This document shows, in pieces, positions 15,699 through 23,204 of a stretch of DNA of 33,409 nt. Made by a program: the position numbers and the translations under genes. Every line of letters starts with the position of its first letter. The first letter of the stretch is position 1. This DNA comes from Alphaproteobacteria bacterium (GTDB lineage: Bacteria; Pseudomonadota; Alphaproteobacteria; RF32; CAG-239). The notes below the pieces were generated by a model that saw only the letters and a program-made list of their open reading frames with translations, did not search any database and was not told the DNA's origin. Where the stretch lies: NCBI GenBank assembly GCA_017479985.1, contig JAFVBL010000017.1:1-33409 (forward strand), given 5' to 3'.

Positions 15699-17387
15699 TT
15701 ATTTCGTACGACTGTGTTTTTTAATCATCGGTCTGATATCCACGCGACCGGTTGTTTGAAAATTTTTCAAACTGTCAATATATTCCTGATGTTCTTTTAA
15801 ATAAGCTTCCTGTGCCGCCGTATTACAATTTTTAAATACCTGAGGAACGCGTTCAAATTCACGAATCTCATCAAAAATCATTTGGTTATCTTCTTTTGAG
15901 GCATACAACAACAGCGGTTCACGCAAATTCGGCAGATTTATGTGCAATAACTCACTTCTGCGCGGGCGAAATTCCGTATTTTCCGGTTTCGGAGGTATCG
16001 GCGTTTCATTATTTTTCTTTGAGCTTTGCGCTGTTCTTTCCAATTGTGCGCTTAACTTCGGATACTGATAAAATTCAAACATAAAATCACAACGATTTAC
16101 ATTATCGGAAATATTGTCAAAGTAAGATTTTATCGGAACTCTTTGCACCGAAAAATCGGCAATCATCGATGTTAAATCCAATCCGCGGAAAGTATACATT
16201 TTTTGCGCCGTTTTATCTAAATTTTTATCTCGTGCATTCAACTTGCAGCGATCTACGCTGAATAATGGAAAATTATGCACCGCATTATGAAAGGATTTAT
16301 CACTGTATGCACTGTTAATAACCTTGCGGAAGCAAAGATTAACCAGTTGCGGATTGGCTTCCAATTCCTCCGCGGTTTTATTTCGAAGCATATATTTAAG
16401 CTGTGACGAAATCAGCAAATGCTGAAAAATTTCTAGTTGTTTATCCAAACCGACCTCTGACATCAGCGGATAATTCTGATTAACAATATCCATAATTTCG
16501 ACACCGCCGGCTTTCATAAAACGTATTTTCGGCAACTGCTCGGCAAGCAAAACTTTATCATCTTTTGTTTCTATATCTTGTATGAAATAATCAGCAAAGT
16601 TAACACCGCCGATTGTATACATATGATTTAATATTTTTTTATAATTTTTCTTGCTGTTCGATACCAATCCGACCCGTCCGACATATCGTTGCAACATACG
16701 AAAGGTTGTCGGACTGTAATGGCGCGAATACTTTTCCATCCACATTTTCATCGTACCGTTTGCAATTAAAGAGCGTTCTTTTTCTATGTCTGCGGGATTA
16801 TTACTTTCCGGTTTGATACGACCGGCTGCCACTTCATCAAAATAAAACTTCATATAAGATTTTTTATATCTGTCGATAATTTTCTTTTTTTCCGCTCGGG
16901 TCGGTGCAGCCAAATATTCATAACGTGCCGTTAATACAGCAGCCATATTGGCGGAAATTTCATCGTGCATACAAAGTTTATAGTATTCCGTCGGTGTATA
17001 ATAGTATCTTGTACGATAACGCAACTCATCATTATGATGATGCCATTCTTCGTGTGCAAAATACGGTAATTGCATTCGGTAACTGTTATTGTTTTCAACG
17101 TAATAACGCGTAATCAAACCGGCACTGTAAAAAAGCAGAGTCGAACCGGCTTTTTCCAATGTGTCCGTTCTGTATTCGACATTCAGAATCGGATTCTTGA
17201 TTTTAGGAATCGATACTTGTTGAAGCGAATCCTTAACTGCCTGTTCCGTTTTGGCCTTTTCTTTCAGTTCGTTTATTCGTCTGCTGTGAACGGCATCACC
17301 ATACACACCAAGCCCTAGAAAACCGGCAACGGTTGTCGGCCCCAGATAACGTTTTATATATTTTTTGAGATTTTGCCGCAATGTCAT
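15699..17387 (-). CDS. Unrecognised protein with a zincin-like HEEWH motif, putative metalloprotease
   Basis: A 562-residue protein. I chose the ATG at 17387, which has GGAG 6 nt upstream and lies just after a perfect promoter; the longer reading frame begins upstream of the expected transcript start. A weakly hydrophobic segment at about 13-29 could be a membrane anchor. HEEWH (112-116), followed by more His, fits the HExxH zinc site of metalloproteases. HDEISANMAAVL (about 141-152) supplies a possible third ligand Glu143, spaced as in gluzincins. The remaining 400 residues are mostly helical and charged with no recognised domain, and a Pro-rich part (about 465-490). It is monocistronic. Protease activity is inference from the motif alone; the family is unknown to me. 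Confidence 0.82.
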   Translation of the reverse strand: MTLRQNLKKYIKRYLGPTTVAGFLGLGVYGDAVHSRRINELKEKAKTEQAVKDSLQQVSIPKIKNPILNVEYRTDTLEKAGSTLLFYSAGLITRYYVENNNSYRMQLPYFAHEEWHHHNDELRYRTRYYYTPTEYYKLCMHDEISANMAAVLTARYEYLAAPTRAEKKKIIDRYKKSYMKFYFDEVAAGRIKPESNNPADIEKERSLIANGTMKMWMEKYSRHYSPTTFRMLQRYVGRVGLVSNSKKNYKKILNHMYTIGGVNFADYFIQDIETKDDKVLLAEQLPKIRFMKAGGVEIMDIVNQNYPLMSEVGLDKQLEIFQHLLISSQLKYMLRNKTAEELEANPQLVNLCFRKVINSAYSDKSFHNAVHNFPLFSVDRCKLNARDKNLDKTAQKMYTFRGLDLTSMIADFSVQRVPIKSYFDNISDNVNRCDFMFEFYQYPKLSAQLERTAQSSKKNNETPIPPKPENTEFRPRRSELLHINLPNLREPLLLYASKEDNQMIFDEIREFERVPQVFKNCNTAAQEAYLKEHQEYIDSLKNFQTTGRVDIRPMIKKHSRTK

Positions 17388-17408
17388 AAGTATCTCCCGA
17401 TTGGTTTG

Positions 17409-17437
17409 ATTATAACCGCTTATTCTTTTTTTGTCAA
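17409..17437 (-). promoter_or_regulatory. Perfect consensus sigma-70 promoter for the HEEWH gene
   Basis: On the minus strand TTGACA (17432-17437) and TATAAT (17409-17414) are exactly 17 bp apart. Strong constitutive transcription is expected. It stands back to back with the plus-strand promoter at 17469. Confidence 0.8.
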
Positions 17438-17468
17438 GCAATCATATCAATTTGACCCTATTTTTCTC

Positions 17469-17497
17469 TTGACAAAAATCAATGTATTTTATATACT
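17469..17497 (+). promoter_or_regulatory. Near-consensus sigma-70 promoter for the gene at 17546
   Basis: TTGACA (17469-17474) and TATACT (17492-17497) are 17 bp apart. The expected start near 17504 gives a leader of about 42 nt. Confidence 0.8.
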
Positions 17498-17526
17498 GAT
17501 TCGAGTTACGATATAATTTCGATACA

Positions 17527-17534
17527 AATTCAAA
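17527..17534 (+). promoter_or_regulatory. TCAAA leader element before the SD-less gene at 17546
   Basis: AATTCAAA ends 11 nt before the ATG, at the same distance as ATCTCAAA before 14947 and 23205. No GGAG-like site is present. AT-richness makes a chance match possible. Confidence 0.3.
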
Positions 17535-17545
17535 GATTCAAATAT

Positions 17546-18106
17546 ATGGCAAAAAATTATTTAGAGCTAATCAAAAATGGTCAAGCTGATGAACTTTATG
17601 TCAGCGTGTTTGATAACCATCTCGACAACAACACCGACTCGTCGTATGTTGATGTTTTAGGTGAAGAAGCTGAAGTTGCTTTGATGCAAAAAGCATTAGC
17701 AATGCAGAGGCACGAGGCTGATCCGTGGTTGGAGTTTATTCAGCAATACAACACAAAATATCCCTTTTGCAATAAGGCTATTGATGTGTTGTTTGATAAC
17801 TTCGACAACTCCAAATCGTTGCCGCTTCTGATTTCCCTGCTCAGCCGCTTCGGATACAGCGAGTCTCAGGGGATTCGGCTCTGCAAAATTATGTTGCAAA
17901 GTAACGATCAACATTTGATTGTACAACTGCTGCAACTGTTGTGTGAGCAAGGACGCATTTTCTATCCGGAAATCCATCGTCTTTTGGAAAGTATTGACGT
18001 ACGGATTAAGGATACGGAATACAAGGAGCACGCAACCTTTGCCGAGTCATACAGACAGGCAATTGCCAACTATCGGAAGATTAACAATCTCGAACGTTTT
18101 TATTGA
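17546..18106 (+). CDS. Unrecognised cytoplasmic helical-repeat protein
   Basis: A 186-residue protein with no signal peptide or membrane helix. It appears wholly helical. EEAEVALMQ (about 40-48) resembles the EAEMRLFE step of the repeats at 23205, and later stretches KAIDVLFDNF and GIRLCKIMLQSNDQHLIVQLLQLL look like further diverged units, giving perhaps four. Family and function are unknown; a scaffold or protein-interaction role would fit a helical repeat. It starts at an ATG without a Shine-Dalgarno site, has a near-perfect promoter and a strong terminator, and is therefore a single-gene unit. It is divergent from the HEEWH gene. Confidence 0.8.
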   Translation: MAKNYLELIKNGQADELYVSVFDNHLDNNTDSSYVDVLGEEAEVALMQKALAMQRHEADPWLEFIQQYNTKYPFCNKAIDVLFDNFDNSKSLPLLISLLSRFGYSESQGIRLCKIMLQSNDQHLIVQLLQLLCEQGRIFYPEIHRLLESIDVRIKDTEYKEHATFAESYRQAIANYRKINNLERFY

Positions 18107-18120
18107 TTGTTGGTTATTCA

Positions 18121-18166
18121 AAACAAAAGCCCCCGTTATTTGATATAACGCGGGCTTTTGTTTTTA
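18121..18166. terminator. Strong bidirectional intrinsic terminator
   Basis: A stem of 19 positions per arm (18121-18139 with 18145-18163) with a single C-C mismatch, a 5-nt loop and T-tracts on either strand. It ends the gene at 17546 and can also end the smpB transcript from the other side. Confidence 0.92.
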
Positions 18167-18279
18167 CCCCGATCCGCACAGCGACGAATGAGATTATCGC
18201 GTCGGTTGCATTACAACCTCCTCATAATAACGATTTTCTTTTTGTTATAAAGTTTAATAATACTTTTTTTTAACAAGGC

Positions 18280-18759
18280 TCAATGAGCCATAATACGGGC
18301 TTTTTCACGTGCCCAATCACGTTCTTTAGCGGTTTCACGTTTATCATAAAGTTTTTTGCCCGTCCCCAAACCGATGAGCAACTTGGCGCGGCCGTGATTA
18401 TCAAAATACAGTTTGAGTGCCACCAGAGTTGTGCCTTTTCTGTTCAACGAATTGATAATCTTTACAATTTCCTTATGTTGCAACAATAATTTACGGTTGC
18501 CGCGCTCGGCGTGACCGGCATAACCTTTATATTCATACGCGGCAATAAACATATTTGACATATACAATTCGCCGCCTTCAATAATACCGTATGCATCGCG
18601 AATATTGGCGTGACCGAGCCTCAGCGATTTAACTTCGGTACCGCTTAAAACCAAGCCGGCAGTATAAGTATCACCGATAAAATAATCAAACCTTGCCCGC
18701 GGATTTTCTGCCACGGTACCGGTTGAAATAAAATCCGATCTTTTTACTTTTTTTGCCAT
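18280..18759 (-). CDS. smpB: SsrA-binding protein SmpB
   Basis: A 159-residue protein that binds tmRNA and delivers it to stalled ribosomes for trans-translation. Typical features are the N-terminal NPRARFDYFI, LSGTEVKSLR, the RNA-binding beta-barrel with NMFIAAYEY, and the C-terminal YDKRETAKERDWAREK tail that enters the mRNA channel. The ATG at 18759 shares its first base with the bactofilin stop (TGATG), so the two are coupled; a GTG one codon earlier is also possible. Downstream are 113 nt and a terminator. The tmRNA gene itself is not in this window. Confidence 0.96.
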   Translation of the reverse strand: MAKKVKRSDFISTGTVAENPRARFDYFIGDTYTAGLVLSGTEVKSLRLGHANIRDAYGIIEGGELYMSNMFIAAYEYKGYAGHAERGNRKLLLQHKEIVKIINSLNRKGTTLVALKLYFDNHGRAKLLIGLGTGKKLYDKRETAKERDWAREKARIMAH

Positions 18760-19211
18760 CACTTCACGGCTTTTAATTCTGTTTCTTGTTTATTTTCGTT
18801 TTCCGCCGTCGGGATGCTTTTGACAGTTGCGGCTGTTAATTTGGAACGCGGAACACACGTTCCTTCCACATAAGCTCCCGGCGCCAGCGCAATTTGCGTA
18901 TAGCAAGTATTACCGATTAAACGGGCATCTTTTGCCACAAAAAGTTCCTCCGTATCAATCGTACCGTTCACTGTTCCGTAAACACTGAGCGATTTTGCTT
19001 TGATATCACCGGCAACATAACCGTGCACACCGACAATCACTTCGCTGCACATAATATTACCCTCGATACGACCGTCAATCTGTACGGTTTCACCTCCCCA
19101 AATATCACCCTTGATTTTGGTATCATAACTGATGATACTCGGCACCAAAGCTTTAGAGTTTTTACCGATGGCGGCAAGTTTCAAACATATCAATTTTCTT
19201 AAATTGCGCAT
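18759..19211 (-). CDS. Bactofilin (polymer-forming cytoskeletal protein)
   Basis: A 150-residue bactofilin. I chose the ATG at 19211 because GGAG lies 7 nt upstream; the longer frame starts upstream of the promoter's -10 box. The core (about 25-115) is a compact right-handed beta-helix with regularly spaced hydrophobic turns: TKIKGDIWGGETVQIDG, GRIEGNI, VHGYVAGDIKAKSLSVYG, TVNGTI and DARLIGN. The termini are flexible and charged, as usual. Bactofilins polymerise without nucleotides, often on the membrane, and organise cell-wall enzymes. A short hydrophobic N terminus (LRKLICLKLAAIG) could help membrane attachment. It is cotranscribed with smpB. Confidence 0.92.
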   Translation of the reverse strand: MRNLRKLICLKLAAIGKNSKALVPSIISYDTKIKGDIWGGETVQIDGRIEGNIMCSEVIVGVHGYVAGDIKAKSLSVYGTVNGTIDTEELFVAKDARLIGNTCYTQIALAPGAYVEGTCVPRSKLTAATVKSIPTAENENKQETELKAVK

Positions 19212-19233
19212 TTTTATACTCCTTATATTTTTA

Positions 19234-19262
19234 TTCATAATCGCAATATTATCAATTGTCAA
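19234..19262 (-). promoter_or_regulatory. Sigma-70 promoter for bactofilin-smpB
   Basis: On the minus strand TTGACA (19257-19262) and TATGAA (19234-19239) are 17 bp apart, just upstream of the GGAG and ATG of bactofilin. Confidence 0.65.
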
Positions 19263-19374
19263 CGTTATCAAAAATCAGCGTTGCATAAGTTTTACACTCA
19301 TCGTTTTTACATACCCAGATGAATATATACATACCTTTTTATACTTTTATATATGATAATTCGAACTTTTTTTA

Positions 19375-19402
19375 TGGACAATCAATGATAAATTATTATA
19401 AT
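19375..19402 (+). promoter_or_regulatory. Candidate promoter for the efflux operon
   Basis: TGGACA (19375-19380) and a perfect TATAAT (19397-19402) are 16 bp apart. The expected start near 19409 leaves a very short leader with GAGG at 19415-19418. Confidence 0.5.
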
Positions 19403-19423
19403 CGGCTTCAAAGAGAGGTTAAA

Positions 19424-20599
19424 ATGAATGTACAAAATCAAAAAAAAATTACAATCAAGCATATTGTTTATATAATTCTTGCCGCACTGATTATTTATTT
19501 CGGCCGCGGTTTGTTCGGCAACAAAAAATCGGCGGAAGGATTTAAGACTCAACCGCTGAGCATCGGTGCCATTACCGAGAGTATTACCGCATCGGGTACG
19601 ATTAACCCGTTGTCGACCGTTTCCATCGGCACGCAGGCTTCCGGACGCATTGCCGAAATCTACGTGGATTATAACTCCGAGGTTGAAGAAGGACAGCTTT
19701 TGGCTCTGATTGACCAAGACAATGCCAAAGCAAACGTGGCACAACGCGAAGCCGCGCTCGAAATTGCCAAAGCTCAGGTTGAAGTGGTGGAAAACAACAT
19801 CAAATATTATAAAAAAACATTGGATAGAATATCCAAATTAAACGCCGCCAAATATTCGGCAGAAAAAGAACTTGAGGCCGCCGAACGCGACTATGATAAT
19901 GCTGTTGCTCAATTATCCCTTGAAAAAGCACAGGTTAAACAAGCTGAAGCCTCGCTTAATTCGGCACAAACCGAACTGTCTTACACCGAAATCAAATCGC
20001 CGGTCAACGGTATCGTCATATCAAAGGCGGTGGAAGTCGGACAAACCGTTGCCGCCAGTTTTTCAACACCTGAATTGTTCTCGGTGGCGGAAGATTTAAC
20101 CAAAATGCAAATTGAAGCATCGGTTGTTGAAGCCGATATTGCCAAGGTTAAAGAAGGTCAAACCGTACGTTTTAGCGTTGACAGCTATGCCGATGAATAT
20201 TTTTACGGCAACGTCGTACAAGTCCGCAACGAAGCCGTCACCACCTCCAACGTTGTTTCTTATACGGTTGTGATTGAGATTGACAACAGTGATATGAAGC
20301 TCAAACCGGGAATGACCGCAAATGTTGAAATCATTACCGCCGATGTGAAAGATGCACTGCTCGTACCAAATCAGGCTCTGCGTTTTTATATGGATAACAC
20401 CAAACGCTATCAAGACCGCGGCGTATGGGTATTACGCAACGGTGAACCGACGCGTATCAGCATTATGCTCGGCGTCAGCGATGATGCCAACACGCAAGTT
20501 ATTTCCGACGAGCTGAAAGCCGGTGATGAAGTTATTCTATCCAAAGCCGGTGCCGAAAATAAAGACCAGCGCGCAATGAGAATGAGGATGCCACGCTGA
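19424..20599 (+). CDS. macA: MacA-like periplasmic adaptor (HlyD family)
   Basis: A 391-residue adaptor of a tripartite ABC efflux pump. I chose the ATG at 19424, which has GAGG 5-6 nt upstream. Residues 13-29 are the inner-membrane anchor. The lipoyl half-motif SGTINPLSTVSIGTQASGRI is followed by a long helical hairpin (about 90-185, rich in Ala, Glu and Lys), the second lipoyl half TEIKSPVNGIVISKAVEVGQ, and beta-barrel and membrane-proximal domains ending in KDQRAMRMRMPR. MacA stimulates its ATPase partner and docks a TolC-type channel, which is not encoded here. The stop overlaps the next start (TGATG). Macrolide, peptide or lipid substrates are all possible. Confidence 0.88.
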   Translation: MNVQNQKKITIKHIVYIILAALIIYFGRGLFGNKKSAEGFKTQPLSIGAITESITASGTINPLSTVSIGTQASGRIAEIYVDYNSEVEEGQLLALIDQDNAKANVAQREAALEIAKAQVEVVENNIKYYKKTLDRISKLNAAKYSAEKELEAAERDYDNAVAQLSLEKAQVKQAEASLNSAQTELSYTEIKSPVNGIVISKAVEVGQTVAASFSTPELFSVAEDLTKMQIEASVVEADIAKVKEGQTVRFSVDSYADEYFYGNVVQVRNEAVTTSNVVSYTVVIEIDNSDMKLKPGMTANVEIITADVKDALLVPNQALRFYMDNTKRYQDRGVWVLRNGEPTRISIMLGVSDDANTQVISDELKAGDEVILSKAGAENKDQRAMRMRMPR

Positions 20600-21303
20600 T
20601 GAAACCGTTAATTCAACTTAAAAACATACATAAAAGCTATCCGCTTGACGGTTTTGATTTGGAAATTTTAAAAGGCATTGACTTGGAAATAAACGCCGGT
20701 GAGTTTGTGGCGATTATGGGACCTTCCGGCTCCGGTAAATCTACTCTGATGAATATTTTGGGGTGTCTCGATACCCCGACTTCCGGCAGTTATATCTTGG
20801 ACGGTGTAAATGTCGAAAACTTGAGTGCCGACGAGCTGGCGACCATTCGCAATCGAAAAATCGGCTTTGTGTTTCAAGGTTTTAACTTGCTTTCGCGCAC
20901 ATCGGCAATGGAAAATGTCGAGTTGCCGATGGTATATGCCGGTGTAGACGATGACGAACGCTTGCAAAAAGCAAAAGATGCCCTTATCAGCGTCGGTTTG
21001 GGTGAGCGTCTGTATCATCAGCCGAATCAACTTTCGGGCGGACAACAGCAACGTGTGGCAATTGCACGCGCCATTGTCAACAATGCTCCGATTATTTTTG
21101 CCGATGAGCCGACCGGTAACCTTGATACCAAAATGAGTGTGGAAATTATGCAACTTTTTTCCAAACTCAATGCCGATTTGAAGCGTACGATTATACTGGT
21201 GACGCACGAAGAAGATATTGCGCTTTATGCCAAACGAATCATCAAAATCGTCGATGGCGAAATTCATTCCGACACAGTCAATAAAACAAGGAAAATCAAA
21301 TGA
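20599..21303 (+). CDS. MacB-type ABC transporter ATP-binding protein
   Basis: A 234-residue ATPase of the MacB/LolD family. It has a Walker [10 protein letters not shown] (about 41-49), Q-loop VFQGFNLL, signature [14 protein letters not shown], Walker [14 protein letters not shown] and switch VTHEED. ABC proteins of this type drive mechanotransmission across the inner membrane rather than moving a substrate through a pore. Here the ATPase is separate from its permease, unlike Escherichia coli MacB where both are fused. The gene overlaps the adaptor by one base and the permease by four (ATGA), so the three products should be made in step. Confidence 0.94.
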   Translation: MKPLIQLKNIHKSYPLDGFDLEILKGIDLEINAGEFVAIMGPSGSGKSTLMNILGCLDTPTSGSYILDGVNVENLSADELATIRNRKIGFVFQGFNLLSRTSAMENVELPMVYAGVDDDERLQKAKDALISVGLGERLYHQPNQLSGGQQQRVAIARAIVNNAPIIFADEPTGNLDTKMSVEIMQLFSKLNADLKRTIILVTHEEDIALYAKRIIKIVDGEIHSDTVNKTRKIK

Positions 21304-22529
21304 TTGAATTAAAAACCATTTTCAAAATCGCCATTCGTGCGATTGAGGCAAACAAAATGCGTTCGGTACTGACCAGTCTCGGTATTATTATCGGCGTAGC
21401 GGCGGTGATTATCTTGCTTTCCATCGGCAACGGCACGCAGCAATCAATTGAAAATGAAATGCGCAGTATGGGTACCAATCTCGTTATGATTCGTTCCGGT
21501 GCCTCCACTTCCGGCGGTGCGCGTATGGGACGCGGCTCGCAACCGACCTTGAAAAACGGCGATGCCGATGCCATACAGGAAAAAATTGCGGCAATCCGTC
21601 TGGCGGTGCCGGTTGTGAACGACAGCGGACAGTTGGTGTATGGCAATACCAACTGGTCAACAAGTATTGTCGGCACAGATAACCGCTATTTTCAGATTAA
21701 AGAATGGGATTTGGCTTACGGGCGCTTTTTTACCGAAAATGATATTCGAACCGCCAATAAGGTTGTGATTTTGGGACAAACCGTAGCACAGGAATTGTTT
21801 GGAGATATTGATCCTTTAGGCAAAACAATCCGAGTTAAAGGTTTGCCGTTTGTTGTTATCGGCACTCTGACGGCACGCGGCCAAAGCGGTCCGGGGCAAG
21901 ATCAGGACGATATGGTTTATATGCCGCTTTCGACCGCGCAGAAAAAAGTTTCCGGCACACAATTTCCGGATATGGTTAATATGCTGATGTTGCAGGCGCA
22001 AACAGCGCAAGATACATACACATCGCAAGATGAAATCAAAGCCCTGTTGCGGCAACGTCATAATTTAGGCTTAAATAAAGAAGATGACTTTACGATTATG
22101 AACTTTACGCAATTTATGGAGATGATGCAAAGCTCATCGCAGACAATGACGATTTTTCTCGGATTTATTGCCTCGATTTCACTGATTGTCGGCGGCATCG
22201 GCATTATGAACATTATGCTGGTTTCGGTTACGGAACGCACGCGTGAAATCGGTATTCGTATGGCAATCGGCGCCAAAAGCTGGGATATTCGTCTGCAATT
22301 TTTAATGGAAGCCCTGATATTATCGCTCATCGGTGGCTTAATCGGCGTGGCATTCGGAATTATCGGTGTGTATGTTTTACCGAAAATAACATCAATTACG
22401 GCAGTTCTATCTACATTTTATGTACTGTTGCCGTTCGGTTTTTCCGGAATCGTCGGATTGATTTTCGGTTTCTTTCCGGCATACAAAGCCTCCCTGCTCA
22501 ATCCGATTAACGCACTGAGATATGAATAA
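21300..22529 (+). CDS. MacB-type ABC transporter permease (FtsX-like)
   Basis: A 409-residue inner-membrane permease with the FtsX/MacB topology. One N-terminal helix (about 20-43) follows KMRSVLTSLGIIIG. A large periplasmic domain (about 45-275) contains ERTREIG-preceding MacB core segments such as GNGTQQSIE, and three C-terminal helices follow (about 280-308, 330-358, 375-398). Within the loop after helix 2, VTERTREIGIRMAIGAK is the coupling helix that touches the ATPase. It is the last gene of the efflux operon and ends 2 nt from the converging alkyltransferase gene. No terminator was seen between them. Confidence 0.93.
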   Translation: MIELKTIFKIAIRAIEANKMRSVLTSLGIIIGVAAVIILLSIGNGTQQSIENEMRSMGTNLVMIRSGASTSGGARMGRGSQPTLKNGDADAIQEKIAAIRLAVPVVNDSGQLVYGNTNWSTSIVGTDNRYFQIKEWDLAYGRFFTENDIRTANKVVILGQTVAQELFGDIDPLGKTIRVKGLPFVVIGTLTARGQSGPGQDQDDMVYMPLSTAQKKVSGTQFPDMVNMLMLQAQTAQDTYTSQDEIKALLRQRHNLGLNKEDDFTIMNFTQFMEMMQSSSQTMTIFLGFIASISLIVGGIGIMNIMLVSVTERTREIGIRMAIGAKSWDIRLQFLMEALILSLIGGLIGVAFGIIGVYVLPKITSITAVLSTFYVLLPFGFSGIVGLIFGFFPAYKASLLNPINALRYE

Positions 22530-22531
22530 TT

Positions 22532-23029
22532 CTATAACAAGATTTTTTCGAGCATAAGTAATTGCTTTTTACGCTCCAAACCGCCGGCATAACCGGTTAA
22601 TTTACCATTGGCACCAAGAACACGATGGCACGGAATAATCAACGAAATCGGATTATGACCGACTGCATTGCCGACCGCACGCGCCGACATTGTCCGAAGA
22701 TTATTTTGTGCGGATATTTTGGCGGCAATATCACCGTATGTTATTGTTTGTCCGAACGGAATCCGTAACATAATTTTGCATACGGAATACCGAAACGGTG
22801 TTGACGGAAGCAACAAACGCGGAGTAAAATCAGGCTGTTGACCGCCAAAATAACAGTCAAGCCATTGTATTGTCCGTTCAAAAACAGGAATCTTTTTTTC
22901 AATACATTCCGTACCGACCGTTGCAGCAAAATATTTTTGCCCGTCGAACCACAATCCTGTTATGTCCGTACCGTTACCTGCCATAGTCATTGCCCCGAGC
23001 GGTGATTGATAATGCCATACAAAGTCCAT
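22532..23029 (-). CDS. ogt: Methylated-DNA--protein-cysteine methyltransferase
   Basis: A 165-residue suicide repair protein that removes methyl groups from O6-methylguanine. The active site IPCHRV (132-137) contains the acceptor Cys134; upstream are PFGQTITYGDIA and RAVGNAVGHNPISLI, the helix-turn-helix and arginine finger region. I chose the ATG at 23029 because GGGAG lies 7 nt upstream; 20 codons upstream is only a spurious extension. The length and absence of an AraC-type domain fit an Ogt-like protein rather than Ada. It is monocistronic with a promoter candidate. Confidence 0.94.
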   Translation of the reverse strand: MDFVWHYQSPLGAMTMAGNGTDITGLWFDGQKYFAATVGTECIEKKIPVFERTIQWLDCYFGGQQPDFTPRLLLPSTPFRYSVCKIMLRIPFGQTITYGDIAAKISAQNNLRTMSARAVGNAVGHNPISLIIPCHRVLGANGKLTGYAGGLERKKQLLMLEKILL

Positions 23030-23060
23030 ATTTTGTCTCCCGCACACTTTTGTTTCTGTG

Positions 23061-23089
23061 ATTTTACAAAAAATACAAGCCGAAATCAA
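23061..23089 (-). promoter_or_regulatory. Candidate sigma-70 promoter for the alkyltransferase
   Basis: On the minus strand TTGATT (23084-23089) and TAAAAT (23061-23066) are 17 bp apart, about 32 bp upstream of the start. Confidence 0.5.
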
Positions 23090-23111
23090 TCATTAAAACC
23101 AAAAATTTATG

Positions 23112-23140
23112 TTGACAAAAGTTATAATAAAGCGTACGCT
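23112..23140 (+). promoter_or_regulatory. Sigma-70 promoter for the repeat gene at 23205
   Basis: TTGACA (23112-23117) and TACGCT (23135-23140) are 17 bp apart. The start near 23147 leaves a 58-nt leader and excludes the in-frame ATG at 23109 as the translation start. Confidence 0.6.
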
Positions 23141-23171
23141 GAAAACACTTTTCAAAATGATTATAGAACAA

Positions 23172-23193
23172 CAATTATTTATTTCATCTCAAA
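23172..23193 (+). promoter_or_regulatory. Shared leader element before the SD-less gene at 23205
   Basis: CAATTATTTATT (23172-23183) and ATCTCAAA (23186-23193) match 14913-14924 and 14929-14936. The distance to the ATG is 11 nt, against 10 nt in the other copy. Confidence 0.4.
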
Positions 23194-23204
23194 ATATTAC
23201 AATT

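Noticed and set aside
20668-21267. A 199-codon open frame on the minus strand
   Set aside because: It is antisense to the ATPase gene, whose motifs are complete, so it is a shadow frame.
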